DNA of 64,000 bases. Origin: Snuella sedimenti (lineage in GTDB: Bacteria; Bacteroidota; Bacteroidia; Flavobacteriales; Flavobacteriaceae). The stretch lies in NCBI RefSeq assembly GCF_016428595.1, contig NZ_JAELVQ010000018.1, positions 23,187-87,186 of the forward strand. Reading direction: 5' to 3'. Shown here in pieces: positions 19,447 to 28,391 of the stretch. Each line of letters starts with the position of its first letter. Position 1 is the stretch's first letter. A model generated the notes under the pieces. It made no database searches, was not told the origin of the DNA, and saw only the letters and a program-made list of their open reading frames with translations. Position numbers and translations under genes: made by a program.

Positions 19447-20859
19447 TTACCTAAAGATAACTTCTTTTCTTTGGTTTCGTGTATTTATATATTCTAGCCT
19501 CGTGATATTCTCCAAAATGTCATCTCCATATTTGTCTTTTAGTTTGGCTATGTCTTGAATGGATTCAATTTTTACATCATTAATACCTGTTATAATATAG
19601 CCTTCTGAAATGCCTAAGTTGGAGGACAACCATTTGTTTTTGGAACTTTTAACTCTTACTCCATAATCTATATCATAGGCCTTTTTTAAAGATCCCGATA
19701 AATCCTGTAGTTCCATGTCCATAAACTCGACAGAAAGAATTTCTATACTGCTAATGGTTACAGGGATATTCTTTGTTCTGTTGTCCCTTAGGAGCTCTAC
19801 ATTAACCACATCGTTTGGACGCTTTGTGTTAATGTAACCTTTTAAATCCTCAAACTTGGAAATTTCAATATTATCCAATTTTTTAATGATATCTCCACTT
19901 TTAATACCAGCTTTATCAGCTCCAGAATTAGGAGTAACTTCAGAAACATAAACACCTTCAATATCGTTAACACCTAATTTCTCAGCTTCTTTAGTGTTTT
20001 TATTTAAAATACTAACGCCAAGAATACCGTTTTGAACATTGCCATATTCTATAATATCTTCAATTACTTTTTTGGCAATGTTACTAGGTACGGCAAACGA
20101 GTAACCAATATAAGATCCAGTTTGTGATGTGATGGCCGTATTAATACCGATAAGCTCTCCTTTAGTATTAACAAGCGCTCCTCCTGAATTCCCAGGGTTA
20201 ACAGCTGCATCTGTTTGTATAAACGACTGCTCTCTTTGTCCTGTCAAATCTCTGGATTTAGCACTAATGATACCGGCTGTAACAGTGGAGGTTAGGTTAA
20301 ATGGATTCCCAACAGCTAAAACCCATTCACCAATTTTAGTTAGATCGGAATCTCCAAATGTTATATATGGAAGGTTCTCTTCTTTACTTTCAATTTTTAA
20401 AAGAGCAATATCTGTTTTAGGGTCGGAACCTATAATCTTGGCATCATAAGTTTTGTTGTTGTTAAGTGTAACCGATAATTCTTGTGAGTTATCTATAACG
20501 TGATTATTAGTAACTATATAGCCGTCTGGAGATACAATAACCCCAGAACCTGTTCCGAGTTGTGCTTGTTGTGGGCGTCTTCCATAGAACAAATCTTGAA
20601 GTGTCATTTGTCTAGAGCTGATGGTTAGATTTTTAACATGAACAACAGCGTGTACTGCATTTTCAGCTGCCACCGTAAAATCCGTCACTTGGTCGTTGGT
20701 TGTGAAAGGATTTATATTACTGGTTGGAAGAAATGTTGTGGGTGTATTAGTTGCTGTTACAACAGACTTGTTTTCGGGTTCTAAGAACAGTTTATAAGCA
20801 CCTAGTGTTGTGATACCCCCTAAAACTGAAACGAATACTAATAATAAGATCTTTTTCAT
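19447..20859 (-). CDS. HtrA/DegP-type periplasmic serine protease
   Basis: 470 residues. A signal or anchor segment (1-25) is followed by a trypsin-like domain with the triad His120 ('VTNNHVID'), Asp150 ('KTDIALLKI') and Ser225 ('NPGNSGGALVN'). Two PDZ regions follow ('GVYVSEVTPNSGADKAGIKS' and a degenerate second one, 'GISEGYIITGIND'). It degrades or refolds damaged envelope proteins. It is divergent from dapF, and the 249 bp space holds an array of TTTAACG repeats (21027-21066), a candidate stress-regulator site. Confidence 0.93.
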   Translation of the reverse strand: MKKILLLVFVSVLGGITTLGAYKLFLEPENKSVVTATNTPTTFLPTSNINPFTTNDQVTDFTVAAENAVHAVVHVKNLTISSRQMTLQDLFYGRRPQQAQLGTGSGVIVSPDGYIVTNNHVIDNSQELSVTLNNNKTYDAKIIGSDPKTDIALLKIESKEENLPYITFGDSDLTKIGEWVLAVGNPFNLTSTVTAGIISAKSRDLTGQREQSFIQTDAAVNPGNSGGALVNTKGELIGINTAITSQTGSYIGYSFAVPSNIAKKVIEDIIEYGNVQNGILGVSILNKNTKEAEKLGVNDIEGVYVSEVTPNSGADKAGIKSGDIIKKLDNIEISKFEDLKGYINTKRPNDVVNVELLRDNRTKNIPVTISSIEILSVEFMDMELQDLSGSLKKAYDIDYGVRVKSSKNKWLSSNLGISEGYIITGINDVKIESIQDIAKLKDKYGDDILENITRLEYINTRNQRKEVIFR

Positions 20860-21026
20860 TTGTTTAAAATTTTTGATTAATTAAATGTGACAAAAATTTT
20901 TGCACTTTCGGTAATTATCGAGAACAGTCATAAAATTTTTGCTGTTACTCTTTTTTAAAATTTAAGTTAAACGCTATTTAAATAATAACGATTAAAATTA
21001 AATATTTATTGAATCCATAATTTAGC

Positions 21027-21066
21027 TTTAACGATTTTTAACGTAAACTTTAACGATGATTTAACA
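21027..21066. promoter_or_regulatory. Phased array of four TTTAACG repeats between degP and dapF
   Basis: TTTAACG occurs at 21027, 21037 and 21049, and TTTAACA at 21060. The spacings of 10, 12 and 11 bases are about one helical turn each, so all copies face the same side of the DNA. The array ends 26 bases before the dapF -7 box. Direct repeats with this spacing are typical of OmpR-family or other multimeric regulator sites. Confidence 0.5.
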
Positions 21067-21091
21067 ACACAAAAAAACAGTTTAATATTCC

Positions 21092-21099
21092 TATATTTG
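21092..21099 (+). promoter_or_regulatory. -7 box of dapF operon, near-leaderless
   Basis: TATATTTG is a perfect TAnnTTTG element whose last base is nine bases before the dapF ATG (21109). Transcription should begin within about 3-6 bases of the start codon. No clear TTTG -33 was found, which fits dependence on an activator such as one bound at the TTTAACG array. Confidence 0.55.
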
Positions 21100-21108
21100 T
21101 GCTCTATT

Positions 21109-21882
21109 ATGCAACAGACTTTTTATAAATATCAAGGAACAGGAAACGATTTTGTGATGATTGATAATCGTCAACAAACATTCGACAAAAATAATACCAA
21201 ATACGTAGCACATCTATGTGACCGACGTTTTGGCATAGGGGCAGACGGACTTATCTTGTTGGAAAATCATGATACACTAGATTTTAAGATGGTTTACTAT
21301 AATGCCGATGGTAACGAAAGTTCTATGTGTGGTAATGGTGGACGTTGCTTGGTTGCTTTTGCAAAACAACTTGGTGTTATATCTAATAAAGCCGTATTTG
21401 AAGCTATTGACGGTGTGCATCATGCGACTATTGCTAATGGAATTGTTAGGTTGCAAATGCAGGACGTAGATACTATTGAAAGGTATGACAAGCATCTTTT
21501 CTTAAATACAGGATCACCACATCATGTACAGTTTGAGGAACATTTAGAGGATTTTGATATAAAGGCTCAAGGTTCAAAAATTAGATATGGCGCTCCATAT
21601 AATGAGGCAGGTACCAATGTGAACTTTGTGAAAAAAGTGAAAGATGACATTTTTGCAGTTAGAACCTATGAACGTGGAGTGGAAGATGAAACTTTATCAT
21701 GTGGAACTGGTGTTACCGCAGTAGCACTGGCAATGCATAGTATAGGCGAATTAATAACTAACTTGGCTACCTTAAAGGTTCAAGGAGGGGAGTTACAAGT
21801 GTCTTTTGAAGTTGAAAATGGACTTTATAAAAACGTATGGCTCATTGGACCGGCAACCTTAGTATTTAGTGGGGAGATATGA
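21109..21882 (+). CDS. dapF: Diaminopimelate epimerase
   Basis: 257 residues from the ATG at 21109 (MQQTFYKYQGTGNDFVMID). The frame could open four codons earlier at a TTG, but that lies in the promoter. DapF converts LL- to meso-diaminopimelate for lysine and peptidoglycan. Both catalytic cysteines are visible: Cys74 in 'SSMCGNGGRC' and Cys198 in 'ETLSCGTGVTAVA'. It is first of a plus-strand run with a GNAT (4-base overlap), mltG and DUF2279 genes. Confidence 0.96.
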   Translation: MQQTFYKYQGTGNDFVMIDNRQQTFDKNNTKYVAHLCDRRFGIGADGLILLENHDTLDFKMVYYNADGNESSMCGNGGRCLVAFAKQLGVISNKAVFEAIDGVHHATIANGIVRLQMQDVDTIERYDKHLFLNTGSPHHVQFEEHLEDFDIKAQGSKIRYGAPYNEAGTNVNFVKKVKDDIFAVRTYERGVEDETLSCGTGVTAVALAMHSIGELITNLATLKVQGGELQVSFEVENGLYKNVWLIGPATLVFSGEI

Positions 21883-22415
21883 TAACGCTAAAAGGAAAGC
21901 ATATTTATTTACGAGCATTAGAACCTGAAGACCTAGAATTTATTCATGTCATAGAGAATAATGAAAGTATTTGGGAAATAAGTAATACGCAAACGCCTTA
22001 CTCTAAATTTTTAATCAAGCAGTACTTGGAAAATGCCCACAAGGATATTTTTGAAGTAAAGCAATTGCGTTTGGTCATTTCTAATTATGATGACGAAGCT
22101 TTAGGGTTGATAGATCTTTTTGATTTTGATTTTAAAAATTCGCGGGCCGGCATAGGAATTTTGATAAAAGAGTCAAATGATCGTGGTAAAGGTTATGGGA
22201 ATGAAGCTCTCAAATTATTGATTAATTATAGTTTTACACATTTAGGTTTGCATCAGTTGTATTGCAGTGTTTCAGAAGATAACGAAGCGAGCATTAAACT
22301 CTTTACCAAACAGGGATTTGAGAAAGTTGGCGAGAAAAAAGATTGGAACCGTGTTAATGGTGTTTATAAAAATGAATATTTATTTCAGCTCATAAATAAT
22401 TTAAATGTATATTAA
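21879..22415 (+). CDS. GNAT family N-acetyltransferase (RimJ-like)
   Basis: 178 residues, acetyltransferase_3 type. The acetyl-CoA loop is in 'IKESNDRGKGYGNEALKLL', and 'LYCSVSEDNEASIKLFTKQG' is the usual C-terminal part of RimJ/SpeG-like enzymes. The substrate may be a protein N-terminus, a polyamine or a small molecule; it is not determinable. ATGA overlap with dapF and an 11-base overlap with mltG indicate one operon. Confidence 0.85.
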   Translation: MITLKGKHIYLRALEPEDLEFIHVIENNESIWEISNTQTPYSKFLIKQYLENAHKDIFEVKQLRLVISNYDDEALGLIDLFDFDFKNSRAGIGILIKESNDRGKGYGNEALKLLINYSFTHLGLHQLYCSVSEDNEASIKLFTKQGFEKVGEKKDWNRVNGVYKNEYLFQLINNLNVY

Positions 22416-23448
22416 AAAGATTCTTTTAGCTATTGTTTTTTTGGGGCTGGTAGTTGCTGCTTACTTTGCCTATTTTGTATACACTACCATGTTTAGTCCC
22501 AATACAGCCTTTAATAACGAGCGTGCTTATATTTATGTAAAGTCTACAGACTCCTATGAAGCGGTAAGGGAACAGTTGGAGCCACTTTTAAAGGATATAA
22601 ATAGGTTTGATGCACTTGCCAAACAAAAAAAGTATGTAAGCAATATTAAACCTGGGCGTTATGAGATTCGAAAGGGGATGAGTAATAACGATATTATTAA
22701 TTCCATTCGGAGTAATAACTTACCAGTTAAGGTTTCTTTTAATAATCAAGAAACGCTAGAAAAACTAGCAGGCCGTATTGCAGTCCAAATTGAAGCCGAT
22801 AGTGTTTCTTTGTTAAAAGCGATGAAGGATCCTTCTTTTTTAGCAGAGAGCAGATTTAAAGAGGCTACAGCTTTAGGGATGTATATACCAAATAGTTACG
22901 AATTTTTCTGGAATACGACGGCAGAACAGTTTAGAACACGTATGCTAAAAGAATACCATCATTTTTGGAATGATTCAAGAAAAGTGAAGGCTAAAGCGAT
23001 TGGTTTATCTGAAGATCAAGTAATGGCATTGGCTTCTATTGTTCATGAAGAATCTAAAAAGGCTAAAGAACAACCAAGGATTGCTGGTGTTTATATGAAT
23101 AGAATTAGAATTGGAATGCCGCTTCAAGCCGATCCCACACTTAAATTTGCAGCATATAAATTGCCCAAGTATAAGAACACGATCATAAAACGTGTTTTAA
23201 ATGTGCACAAGGAAATAGACTCTCCATACAACACATACAAAAATTTAGGGTTACCACCGGGTTTAATAGCTATGCCTGATATTTCAGCAATTGATGCGGT
23301 TTTAAACTATGAAAAGCATAAATACTTGTATTTTGTTGCTGATGCAGATCGATTGGGCTACCACAAGTTTTCTAAAACATTGTCGCAACATAATGTTTAC
23401 GCTAGAGAGTACCAGCGGTATTTGTCTTCTCAAGGCATCATTAGATAG
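22405..23448 (+). CDS. mltG: Endolytic murein transglycosylase
   Basis: 347 residues. One N-terminal membrane helix (residues 5-27), a LysM-like part, then the YceG/MltG catalytic domain with 'ALASIVHEESKKAKEQPRIA' and 'MNRIRIGMPLQADPTLKFA'. Glu216 aligns with the conserved catalytic glutamate region. MltG cuts nascent peptidoglycan strands and sets their length. It is in an operon with dapF and followed after three bases by the DUF2279 gene. Confidence 0.93.
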   Translation: MYIKKILLAIVFLGLVVAAYFAYFVYTTMFSPNTAFNNERAYIYVKSTDSYEAVREQLEPLLKDINRFDALAKQKKYVSNIKPGRYEIRKGMSNNDIINSIRSNNLPVKVSFNNQETLEKLAGRIAVQIEADSVSLLKAMKDPSFLAESRFKEATALGMYIPNSYEFFWNTTAEQFRTRMLKEYHHFWNDSRKVKAKAIGLSEDQVMALASIVHEESKKAKEQPRIAGVYMNRIRIGMPLQADPTLKFAAYKLPKYKNTIIKRVLNVHKEIDSPYNTYKNLGLPPGLIAMPDISAIDAVLNYEKHKYLYFVADADRLGYHKFSKTLSQHNVYAREYQRYLSSQGIIR

Positions 23449-23451
23449 GTT

Positions 23452-24363
23452 GTGAATAATTTGGCATTCAAATATAGCATTGTATTTTGTTTGCTAACAT
23501 CGGCTTCTTTTTCACAGAGTGGACTTAACCGATTTTTAAAGCCGAGTGATACCTTGCATAGAGGAAGGTTAAAAACCGTAGTTATTTCTGAAGCATCCTT
23601 TACTGCGGTTTCCCTTATTGGACTTAACCAATTATGGTATGCCGATTACAAGCGTTCTAAATTTCATACTATAAACGATTTGGACGAATGGTTACAAATG
23701 GACAAGCTAGGGCATGTATTCGCCTCCTATCACATTGGTCAATTGGGAGCAAACCTTCTCGACTGGAGTGGTGTAGAAAAAAAGGATCAATTACTTTATG
23801 GGGCAACACTGGGCTTTGGCTTTCTCACTGCAGTCGAAATGTTTGATGGGTATTCAAAAGAATGGGGTTTTTCGTGGAGTGATGTATTGGCCAATGCTGT
23901 GGGAACAGGTTTTTATGTTGCACAGGAACAACTTTGGGATGAACAGCGTATCGTTTTAAAATTTTCTTTTCATCAAACGAAATATGCTTCACAAAGCCCC
24001 GATAAGTTGGGGGAAAACTTTTTGGAACAAGTTTTGAAAGATTATAATGGGCAAACGTATTGGTTTAGTGCAAACATGCATTCGTTTTTTAAAACAAGTA
24101 AACTGCCCAAATGGTTAAATATTGCCGTAGGATATGGTGCAGATGGTATGTTGTCTGGTGTTGACTCTGAAGGAACAACAGTATTGAGTAGTAAGAATCG
24201 TGTACGACAGTATTACTTTAGTCTGGATGTTGACCTTAAAAAAATTAAAACAAAATCTCATTTGTTGAAGTCTGTTTTTGAGGTTTTTAACGTAATTAAG
24301 GTGCCGTTTCCAACAGTAGAAATAAGTAAAAATGGATGTGCATTTCATCTATTCTACTATTAA
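23452..24363 (+). CDS. DUF2279 family envelope protein
   Basis: 303 residues starting with GTG (MNNLAFKYSIVFCLLTSASFSQS), a signal peptide. The central part 'MDKLGHVFASYHIGQLGANL' and 'GFSWSDVLANAVGTGFYVAQ' matches DUF2279/YfiM-like proteins, predicted outer-membrane or membrane-associated proteins of unknown function. It is close to mltG and likely cotranscribed, which suggests an envelope role. Confidence 0.7.
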   Translation: MNNLAFKYSIVFCLLTSASFSQSGLNRFLKPSDTLHRGRLKTVVISEASFTAVSLIGLNQLWYADYKRSKFHTINDLDEWLQMDKLGHVFASYHIGQLGANLLDWSGVEKKDQLLYGATLGFGFLTAVEMFDGYSKEWGFSWSDVLANAVGTGFYVAQEQLWDEQRIVLKFSFHQTKYASQSPDKLGENFLEQVLKDYNGQTYWFSANMHSFFKTSKLPKWLNIAVGYGADGMLSGVDSEGTTVLSSKNRVRQYYFSLDVDLKKIKTKSHLLKSVFEVFNVIKVPFPTVEISKNGCAFHLFYY

Positions 24364-24385
24364 AAAACGCATGTAAACGAGTAAT

Positions 24386-24416
24386 TTTGAAATTATTAAA
24401 AAAAATTATAATTTTG
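24386..24416 (+). promoter_or_regulatory. Promoter of the lytic-transglycosylase-like gene
   Basis: TTTG at 24386-24389, 19 nt, TAATTTTG at 24409-24416: a full match to the Bacteroidota sigma-A consensus and spacing. It predicts a leader of about 50 bases before the ATG at 24474. Confidence 0.75.
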
Positions 24417-24473
24417 CACGCTCAAATTTCAAGGGTGTTTGTCATGCAAATATTCTGAAGAAATTTAAACGTT

Positions 24474-25133
24474 ATGATAAAAAGTATTGCAAGTTATGTT
24501 GCCCTACCACTTACAATATGTTTTCTATTGTATGTATCGTTTTCGTCTGACGAATCGATAGAGTTGGGTACATATTCAACAAAAGGCTTAGTGTTAAACT
24601 ATACGGTAAGCCAGGATGCAAACGTTAAGGATAATGTTTTAGCATCGAACGAAGCAAACAAATCATTCTCTCCTTATTTAGGAAAATCATTTGTAGGATT
24701 TAAAGAAGCACTCGCCTTTAAAGAGTCCGGAGGCAATTACGCTTCTGTAAACACATACGGGTATTTGGGGAAATACCAGTTTGGAAAAGAAACATTAAAA
24801 ATGATCGGGATTCATAATTTAAAGCAGTTTTTAAACAATCCCAAATTACAAGAAAAGGCATTTATGGCCAATGCGGCACGAAACAAGTGGATTTTGAGAC
24901 GTGACATTAAGAATTTTGTTGGTAAACGAATTAATGGTGTGCTTGTTACGGAATCTGGTATTTTGGCAGCTGCGCATTTGGCAGGCCCAGGTAGTGTTAA
25001 GAAGTATTTACGTAGTTATGGGATCGATAATTTTTCTGATGGTTTTGGTACCACAGTTGAATATTATATGAAGAAGTTTTCTGGCTATGATACCTCTACG
25101 GTTAAACCAAACAGGTTAGCAAAAGCGATTTAA
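24474..25133 (+). CDS. Lytic-transglycosylase-like cell-wall protein
   Basis: 219 residues. An N-terminal hydrophobic segment (5-23) acts as signal or anchor. The core 'FKEALAFKESGGNYASVN' followed by 'YLGKYQFGKETLKMIGI' has the lysozyme/SLT-like arrangement with Glu84 as candidate catalytic acid, and 'ESGILAAAHLAGPGSVKKYL' fits the back of such a fold. It probably cuts peptidoglycan in the periplasm or binds it. It has its own promoter and converges with the methyltransferase gene, with seven bases between stops. Confidence 0.7.
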   Translation: MIKSIASYVALPLTICFLLYVSFSSDESIELGTYSTKGLVLNYTVSQDANVKDNVLASNEANKSFSPYLGKSFVGFKEALAFKESGGNYASVNTYGYLGKYQFGKETLKMIGIHNLKQFLNNPKLQEKAFMANAARNKWILRRDIKNFVGKRINGVLVTESGILAAAHLAGPGSVKKYLRSYGIDNFSDGFGTTVEYYMKKFSGYDTSTVKPNRLAKAI

Positions 25134-25140
25134 CCCCAAT

Positions 25141-25857
25141 CTAATATTTATGGATTATAAATATTGTAGGCCTCTTATGGAGGTCTATGGTGTTTTTAGA
25201 CCATTCATTTGCTGTTAATGTTTTTATCATTTCATTGGGTAGTGTAATGTCGCACGCTACACAAATGTTGGTGTTCTTGTCTAGGGTGGCGCATAAATCT
25301 TCAAGCATTTTATTGTTTCTATAAGGAGTTTCAATAAAAATTTGAGTTTGATTATGCTCAAAAGAGAGACGTTCAAGACGTTTAATTTCTTTCTTTCTTT
25401 CAGATTTATCTATTGGTAAATAGCCATTAAAGGCAAAATTTTGTCCATTCATACCCGAGCACATCATGGCCATCAGTATAGATGAGGGACCAACAAGAGG
25501 AATAACCTTAATGTTTTTTTGATGCGCTAATTTTACGATATCAGATCCCGGATCGGCGACCCCTGGGCATCCGGCTTCCGAAATAAGCCCAACGTTTAAT
25601 CCCTTCTCACATGGTTCTAAAAATTCTGGAAGCTCACTTGCATCTGTGAATTTGTTTAAATGAAACATTTCTAAAGCTGATTGTGATTTACCTGAGCTTA
25701 TTTTTTTTATGAAACGTCTTGCTGTTTTTTCATTTTCAACAATATAAATGTTTGTTTGTTCAATGACCTTTTTCACAGAAATTGGTAATACTTCCAAAGG
25801 TTCATTTTCCCCTAGTGTTGTCGGGATAAGATATAGGTTTCCTTGAACTAAACTCAT
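25141..25857 (-). CDS. Tetrapyrrole-methylase-family SAM methyltransferase (RsmI-like)
   Basis: 238 residues. 'GNLYLIPTTLGENEP' at the start, 'LISEAGCPGVADPGSDIVKL' and 'VIPLVGPSSILMAMMCSGMN' match the RsmI/TP_methylase fold, whose RsmI member 2'-O-methylates C1402 of 16S rRNA. The protein is shorter than E. coli RsmI (286 residues) and lacks its C-terminal domain, so it is a family relative rather than a certain orthologue. It lies downstream of dnaA and the LMW phosphatase gene. Confidence 0.8.
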   Translation of the reverse strand: MSLVQGNLYLIPTTLGENEPLEVLPISVKKVIEQTNIYIVENEKTARRFIKKISSGKSQSALEMFHLNKFTDASELPEFLEPCEKGLNVGLISEAGCPGVADPGSDIVKLAHQKNIKVIPLVGPSSILMAMMCSGMNGQNFAFNGYLPIDKSERKKEIKRLERLSFEHNQTQIFIETPYRNNKMLEDLCATLDKNTNICVACDITLPNEMIKTLTANEWSKNTIDLHKRPTIFIIHKY

Positions 25858-25913
25858 GTTTGTTGTCGAATGTTTTGAAGTTAAAATTAATAAATATTAT
25901 TGTAGTATGTTGT

Positions 25914-26366
25914 TTAAAGCAATGCTTCTGCAATTATGGAGCAGGCTTCGTCCAACATTTTATAGACATTCTCGAAGCCTTCATTGCCTCCGTAATATGG
26001 GTCTGGGACGCTATAGTTTTGATTAGGGTAGATTTCGTTTAAAATCATTTTTACTTTATCGATATCTTCTTGGCTCCTGGCCAGGGAGATAACGTTATTG
26101 TAATTAGATTCGTCCATAACGTAAATCATGTCAAACCTGTCAAAATCCAATGCAGTAAACTGTCTGCCTTGAAGGTTAGAGATATCTAATCCATATTTTT
26201 TTGCAATTGCGATCGAGCGTTTGTCGGGCGGGTTGCCAGTGTGATAATTTGCGGTACCTGCAGAATCGACGGTAAACTTGTTGTGTGGAAGTTTAGAACG
26301 CAGTATGCCTTCTGCTAATGGTGAGCGACAAATGTTGCCCAAGCATACCATTAGTATTTTTGTCAT
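25914..26366 (-). CDS. Low-molecular-weight protein-tyrosine phosphatase
   Basis: 150 residues. The P-loop 'VCLGNICRSP' gives Cys8-x5-Arg14, and the general acid is Asp122 in 'VPDPYYGG', both standard for LMW-PTPs. These dephosphorylate tyrosine-phosphorylated proteins, often in exopolysaccharide control, or arsenate-like substrates in relatives. It follows dnaA by 10 bases on the same strand, so it may share its transcript. Confidence 0.93.
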   Translation of the reverse strand: MTKILMVCLGNICRSPLAEGILRSKLPHNKFTVDSAGTANYHTGNPPDKRSIAIAKKYGLDISNLQGRQFTALDFDRFDMIYVMDESNYNNVISLARSQEDIDKVKMILNEIYPNQNYSVPDPYYGGNEGFENVYKMLDEACSIIAEALL

Positions 26367-26376
26367 TATTACCGAT

Positions 26377-27804
26377 TTAAACTGAAAGCTTTTTGGTGAT
26401 ATCCTCTACGTATTTTCTAAACTGCTTATCGGTTGAGGTAAGGTTGTCAACCGTTTTACAAGCATGCAAAACCGTTGCATGGTCACGCTTTCCAATTTGG
26501 GAGCCAATGCTGGCCAACGATGCTTTAGTAAATTTTTTAGCAAAAAACATGGCTAATTGTCTAGCTTGAACGATGTGGCGTTTCCGTGTTTTAGACTGTA
26601 AAGTGTCTACATCCATCTGGAAATAATCGGAAACAACTTTTTGTATATAATCTATAGAAACTTCTCGTTTAGTGTTTTTTACAAACTTTTCTACAATGAC
26701 TCTAGCTAAATCAATAGTGATTTCTTTTTTATTGAATGAGGATTGTGCAATTAAGGATATAATGGCACCTTCTAGCTCCCTAACATTCGTCTTGATATTC
26801 TTGGCGACGTAGTCAATAATTTCTTCTGGCATTTCAACGCCATCACGGTATAGTTTGTTTTTTAAGATGGAAACACGCGTTTCGAAATCTGGTGTTTGCA
26901 ATTCTGCAGAAAGACCCCATTTAAAACGTGACAGTAAGCGTTGCTCTATGTCTTGCATATCGACAGGAGCCTTGTCACTAGTAAGAATGACCTGCTTGCC
27001 ATTTTGATGTAAATGGTTGAAAATGTGAAAAAAGACATCTTGTGTTCCTGTTTTTCCAGAAAGAAATTGTACATCGTCAATAATTAACACATCAATAATT
27101 TGATAAAAATGAATAAAATCATTTCGATTGTTTTTCTTTACAGAATCAATATATTGTTGTGTAAACTTTTCAGCTGAAATATATAAAACCGTCTTTTCAG
27201 GATATTTGTCCTTTATGTCTACACCAATTGCATGTGCTAGGTGTGTTTTGCCAAGGCCCACACCTCCAAAAATAAGAAGCGGGTTAAACGAAGTTCCCCC
27301 AGGTTTAGATGCCACAGCTAAACCGGCACTTCTAGCTAATCTATTTGAGTCACCTTCAAGAAAATTCTCAAAGCTATAATTAGGATTTAATTGAGACTCT
27401 ATCTTAACATTTCTAATACCGGGAATAACAAATGGATTTCTTAATTCTGGATTCTTGTTATTCAGTGGAATGTCTACTTCTTGGGATTTTACGGCACTTC
27501 TGTTTGAACTGGGGATTTTCTCTGTAAAAGGTTGTTTGTTACCATAGGTATTTTCCATTTTTATAACGTAAACAAGTTTGGCTTTTTCTCCTAGTTCTTT
27601 AGTAAGGGAAACCTTAAGGAGCTTTACGTAATGTTCTTCAAGCCATTCATAAAAGAATTTACTTGGTACTTGAATGCTCAAAGCATTATCCGTAAGTTTA
27701 ACTGCCGTTATGGGTTCAAACCAAGTTTTATATGCTTGCGGTTGAATGTTATCTTTTATAAACTTCAGACAATTATTCCATACCGTTTGCGCAGTTATAC
27801 TCAT
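26377..27804 (-). CDS. dnaA: Chromosomal replication initiator protein DnaA
   Basis: 475 residues in the four-domain DnaA layout: domain I to about residue 85, a linker, AAA+ domain III with Walker A 'GGVGLGKTHLAHAIG' and Walker B 'VLIIDDVQFLSGK', and domain IV with 'SLASIGSQIGKRDHATVLHA', the DnaA signature helix-turn-helix. It opens oriC and recruits the helicase. No cluster of DnaA boxes lies beside it, so oriC is probably elsewhere. Its leader contains a terminator-like hairpin (27838-27859). Confidence 0.97.
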   Translation of the reverse strand: MSITAQTVWNNCLKFIKDNIQPQAYKTWFEPITAVKLTDNALSIQVPSKFFYEWLEEHYVKLLKVSLTKELGEKAKLVYVIKMENTYGNKQPFTEKIPSSNRSAVKSQEVDIPLNNKNPELRNPFVIPGIRNVKIESQLNPNYSFENFLEGDSNRLARSAGLAVASKPGGTSFNPLLIFGGVGLGKTHLAHAIGVDIKDKYPEKTVLYISAEKFTQQYIDSVKKNNRNDFIHFYQIIDVLIIDDVQFLSGKTGTQDVFFHIFNHLHQNGKQVILTSDKAPVDMQDIEQRLLSRFKWGLSAELQTPDFETRVSILKNKLYRDGVEMPEEIIDYVAKNIKTNVRELEGAIISLIAQSSFNKKEITIDLARVIVEKFVKNTKREVSIDYIQKVVSDYFQMDVDTLQSKTRKRHIVQARQLAMFFAKKFTKASLASIGSQIGKRDHATVLHACKTVDNLTSTDKQFRKYVEDITKKLSV

Positions 27805-27837
27805 TTGTTTTTACAGAGGTTTTTTTAGTTAGTTGAC

Positions 27838-27859
27838 AAAAAAAGAGAAGAAATCTCTT
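27838..27859 (-). promoter_or_regulatory. Terminator-like hairpin in dnaA leader
   Basis: On the minus strand AAGAGA-TTTCT-TCTCTT is followed by a run of seven T, 33 bases before the dnaA start codon and downstream of a candidate -7 box (CATATTTG, 27877-27884). This has the form of an intrinsic terminator or attenuator in the dnaA leader. The stem is only six bp and A/U-rich outside, so it would be weak. Confidence 0.4.
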
Positions 27860-27876
27860 CCGATAATTTTACAGGG

Positions 27877-27884
27877 CAAATATG
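27877..27884 (-). promoter_or_regulatory. Candidate -7 box of dnaA
   Basis: CATATTTG on the minus strand matches TAnnTTTG at seven of eight positions, about 73 bases upstream of the ATG. No good -33 element was seen. Confidence 0.3.
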
Positions 27885-27989
27885 TGAACAAAAATCTTAA
27901 AAAAAAAATTGAATGCTATTGAATTTTAAGAAAAATTTACGCATGTTTGAACCTCTGCCGAAGCTACAAAAAAATATTTAAATATTCGC

Positions 27990-28391
27990 ATGAAATTCGA
28001 CGAAATACAAATAAGAGTGAGATACGGGGAAACAGACCAGATGGGGGTGGTACATCATGGCAATTACGCATTATACCTTGAAATGGGGCGTATCGAATGG
28101 TTGAGAAAGCTAGGGGTTTCTTATAAAAAAATGGAAGATAATGGGGTTATGCTTCCTGTTGTTTCTATGGTGTTAAACTATAAAAAATCAGCAGGTTACG
28201 ATGAGGTAATTAATGTAAAAACACAACTAAAGAATAAGCCGACGGCAAAAATTGAATTTGACTACATAATAACCAATAAAAAAGGTGAAATTTTAACAAC
28301 TGCCAATACTGTTTTGGTATTTGTAGATAAAGAAACAAAACGTCCTGTTAAGGCGCCAAAATATATTTTAGACGCTTTAGGGTATGATTAA
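27990..28391 (+). CDS. YbgC/FadM-type acyl-CoA thioesterase
   Basis: 133 residues, 4-hydroxybenzoyl-CoA thioesterase hotdog fold. 'RVRYGETDQMGVVHHGNYAL' carries the catalytic Asp16 and the His-x-x-Tyr context typical of YbgC. It hydrolyses acyl-CoA or acyl-ACP thioesters in the cytosol. It is divergent from dnaA, and its last four bases overlap the convergent YigZ-type gene. Confidence 0.9.
   Translation: MKFDEIQIRVRYGETDQMGVVHHGNYALYLEMGRIEWLRKLGVSYKKMEDNGVMLPVVSMVLNYKKSAGYDEVINVKTQLKNKPTAKIEFDYIITNKKGEILTTANTVLVFVDKETKRPVKAPKYILDALGYD

Noticed and set aside
26377..27990. oriC beside dnaA
   Set aside because: No cluster of TTATCCACA-type boxes or AT-rich unwinding block was found flanking dnaA. 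Consensus boxes occur only singly at 1567-1575 and 2015-2023, the first inside a gene.
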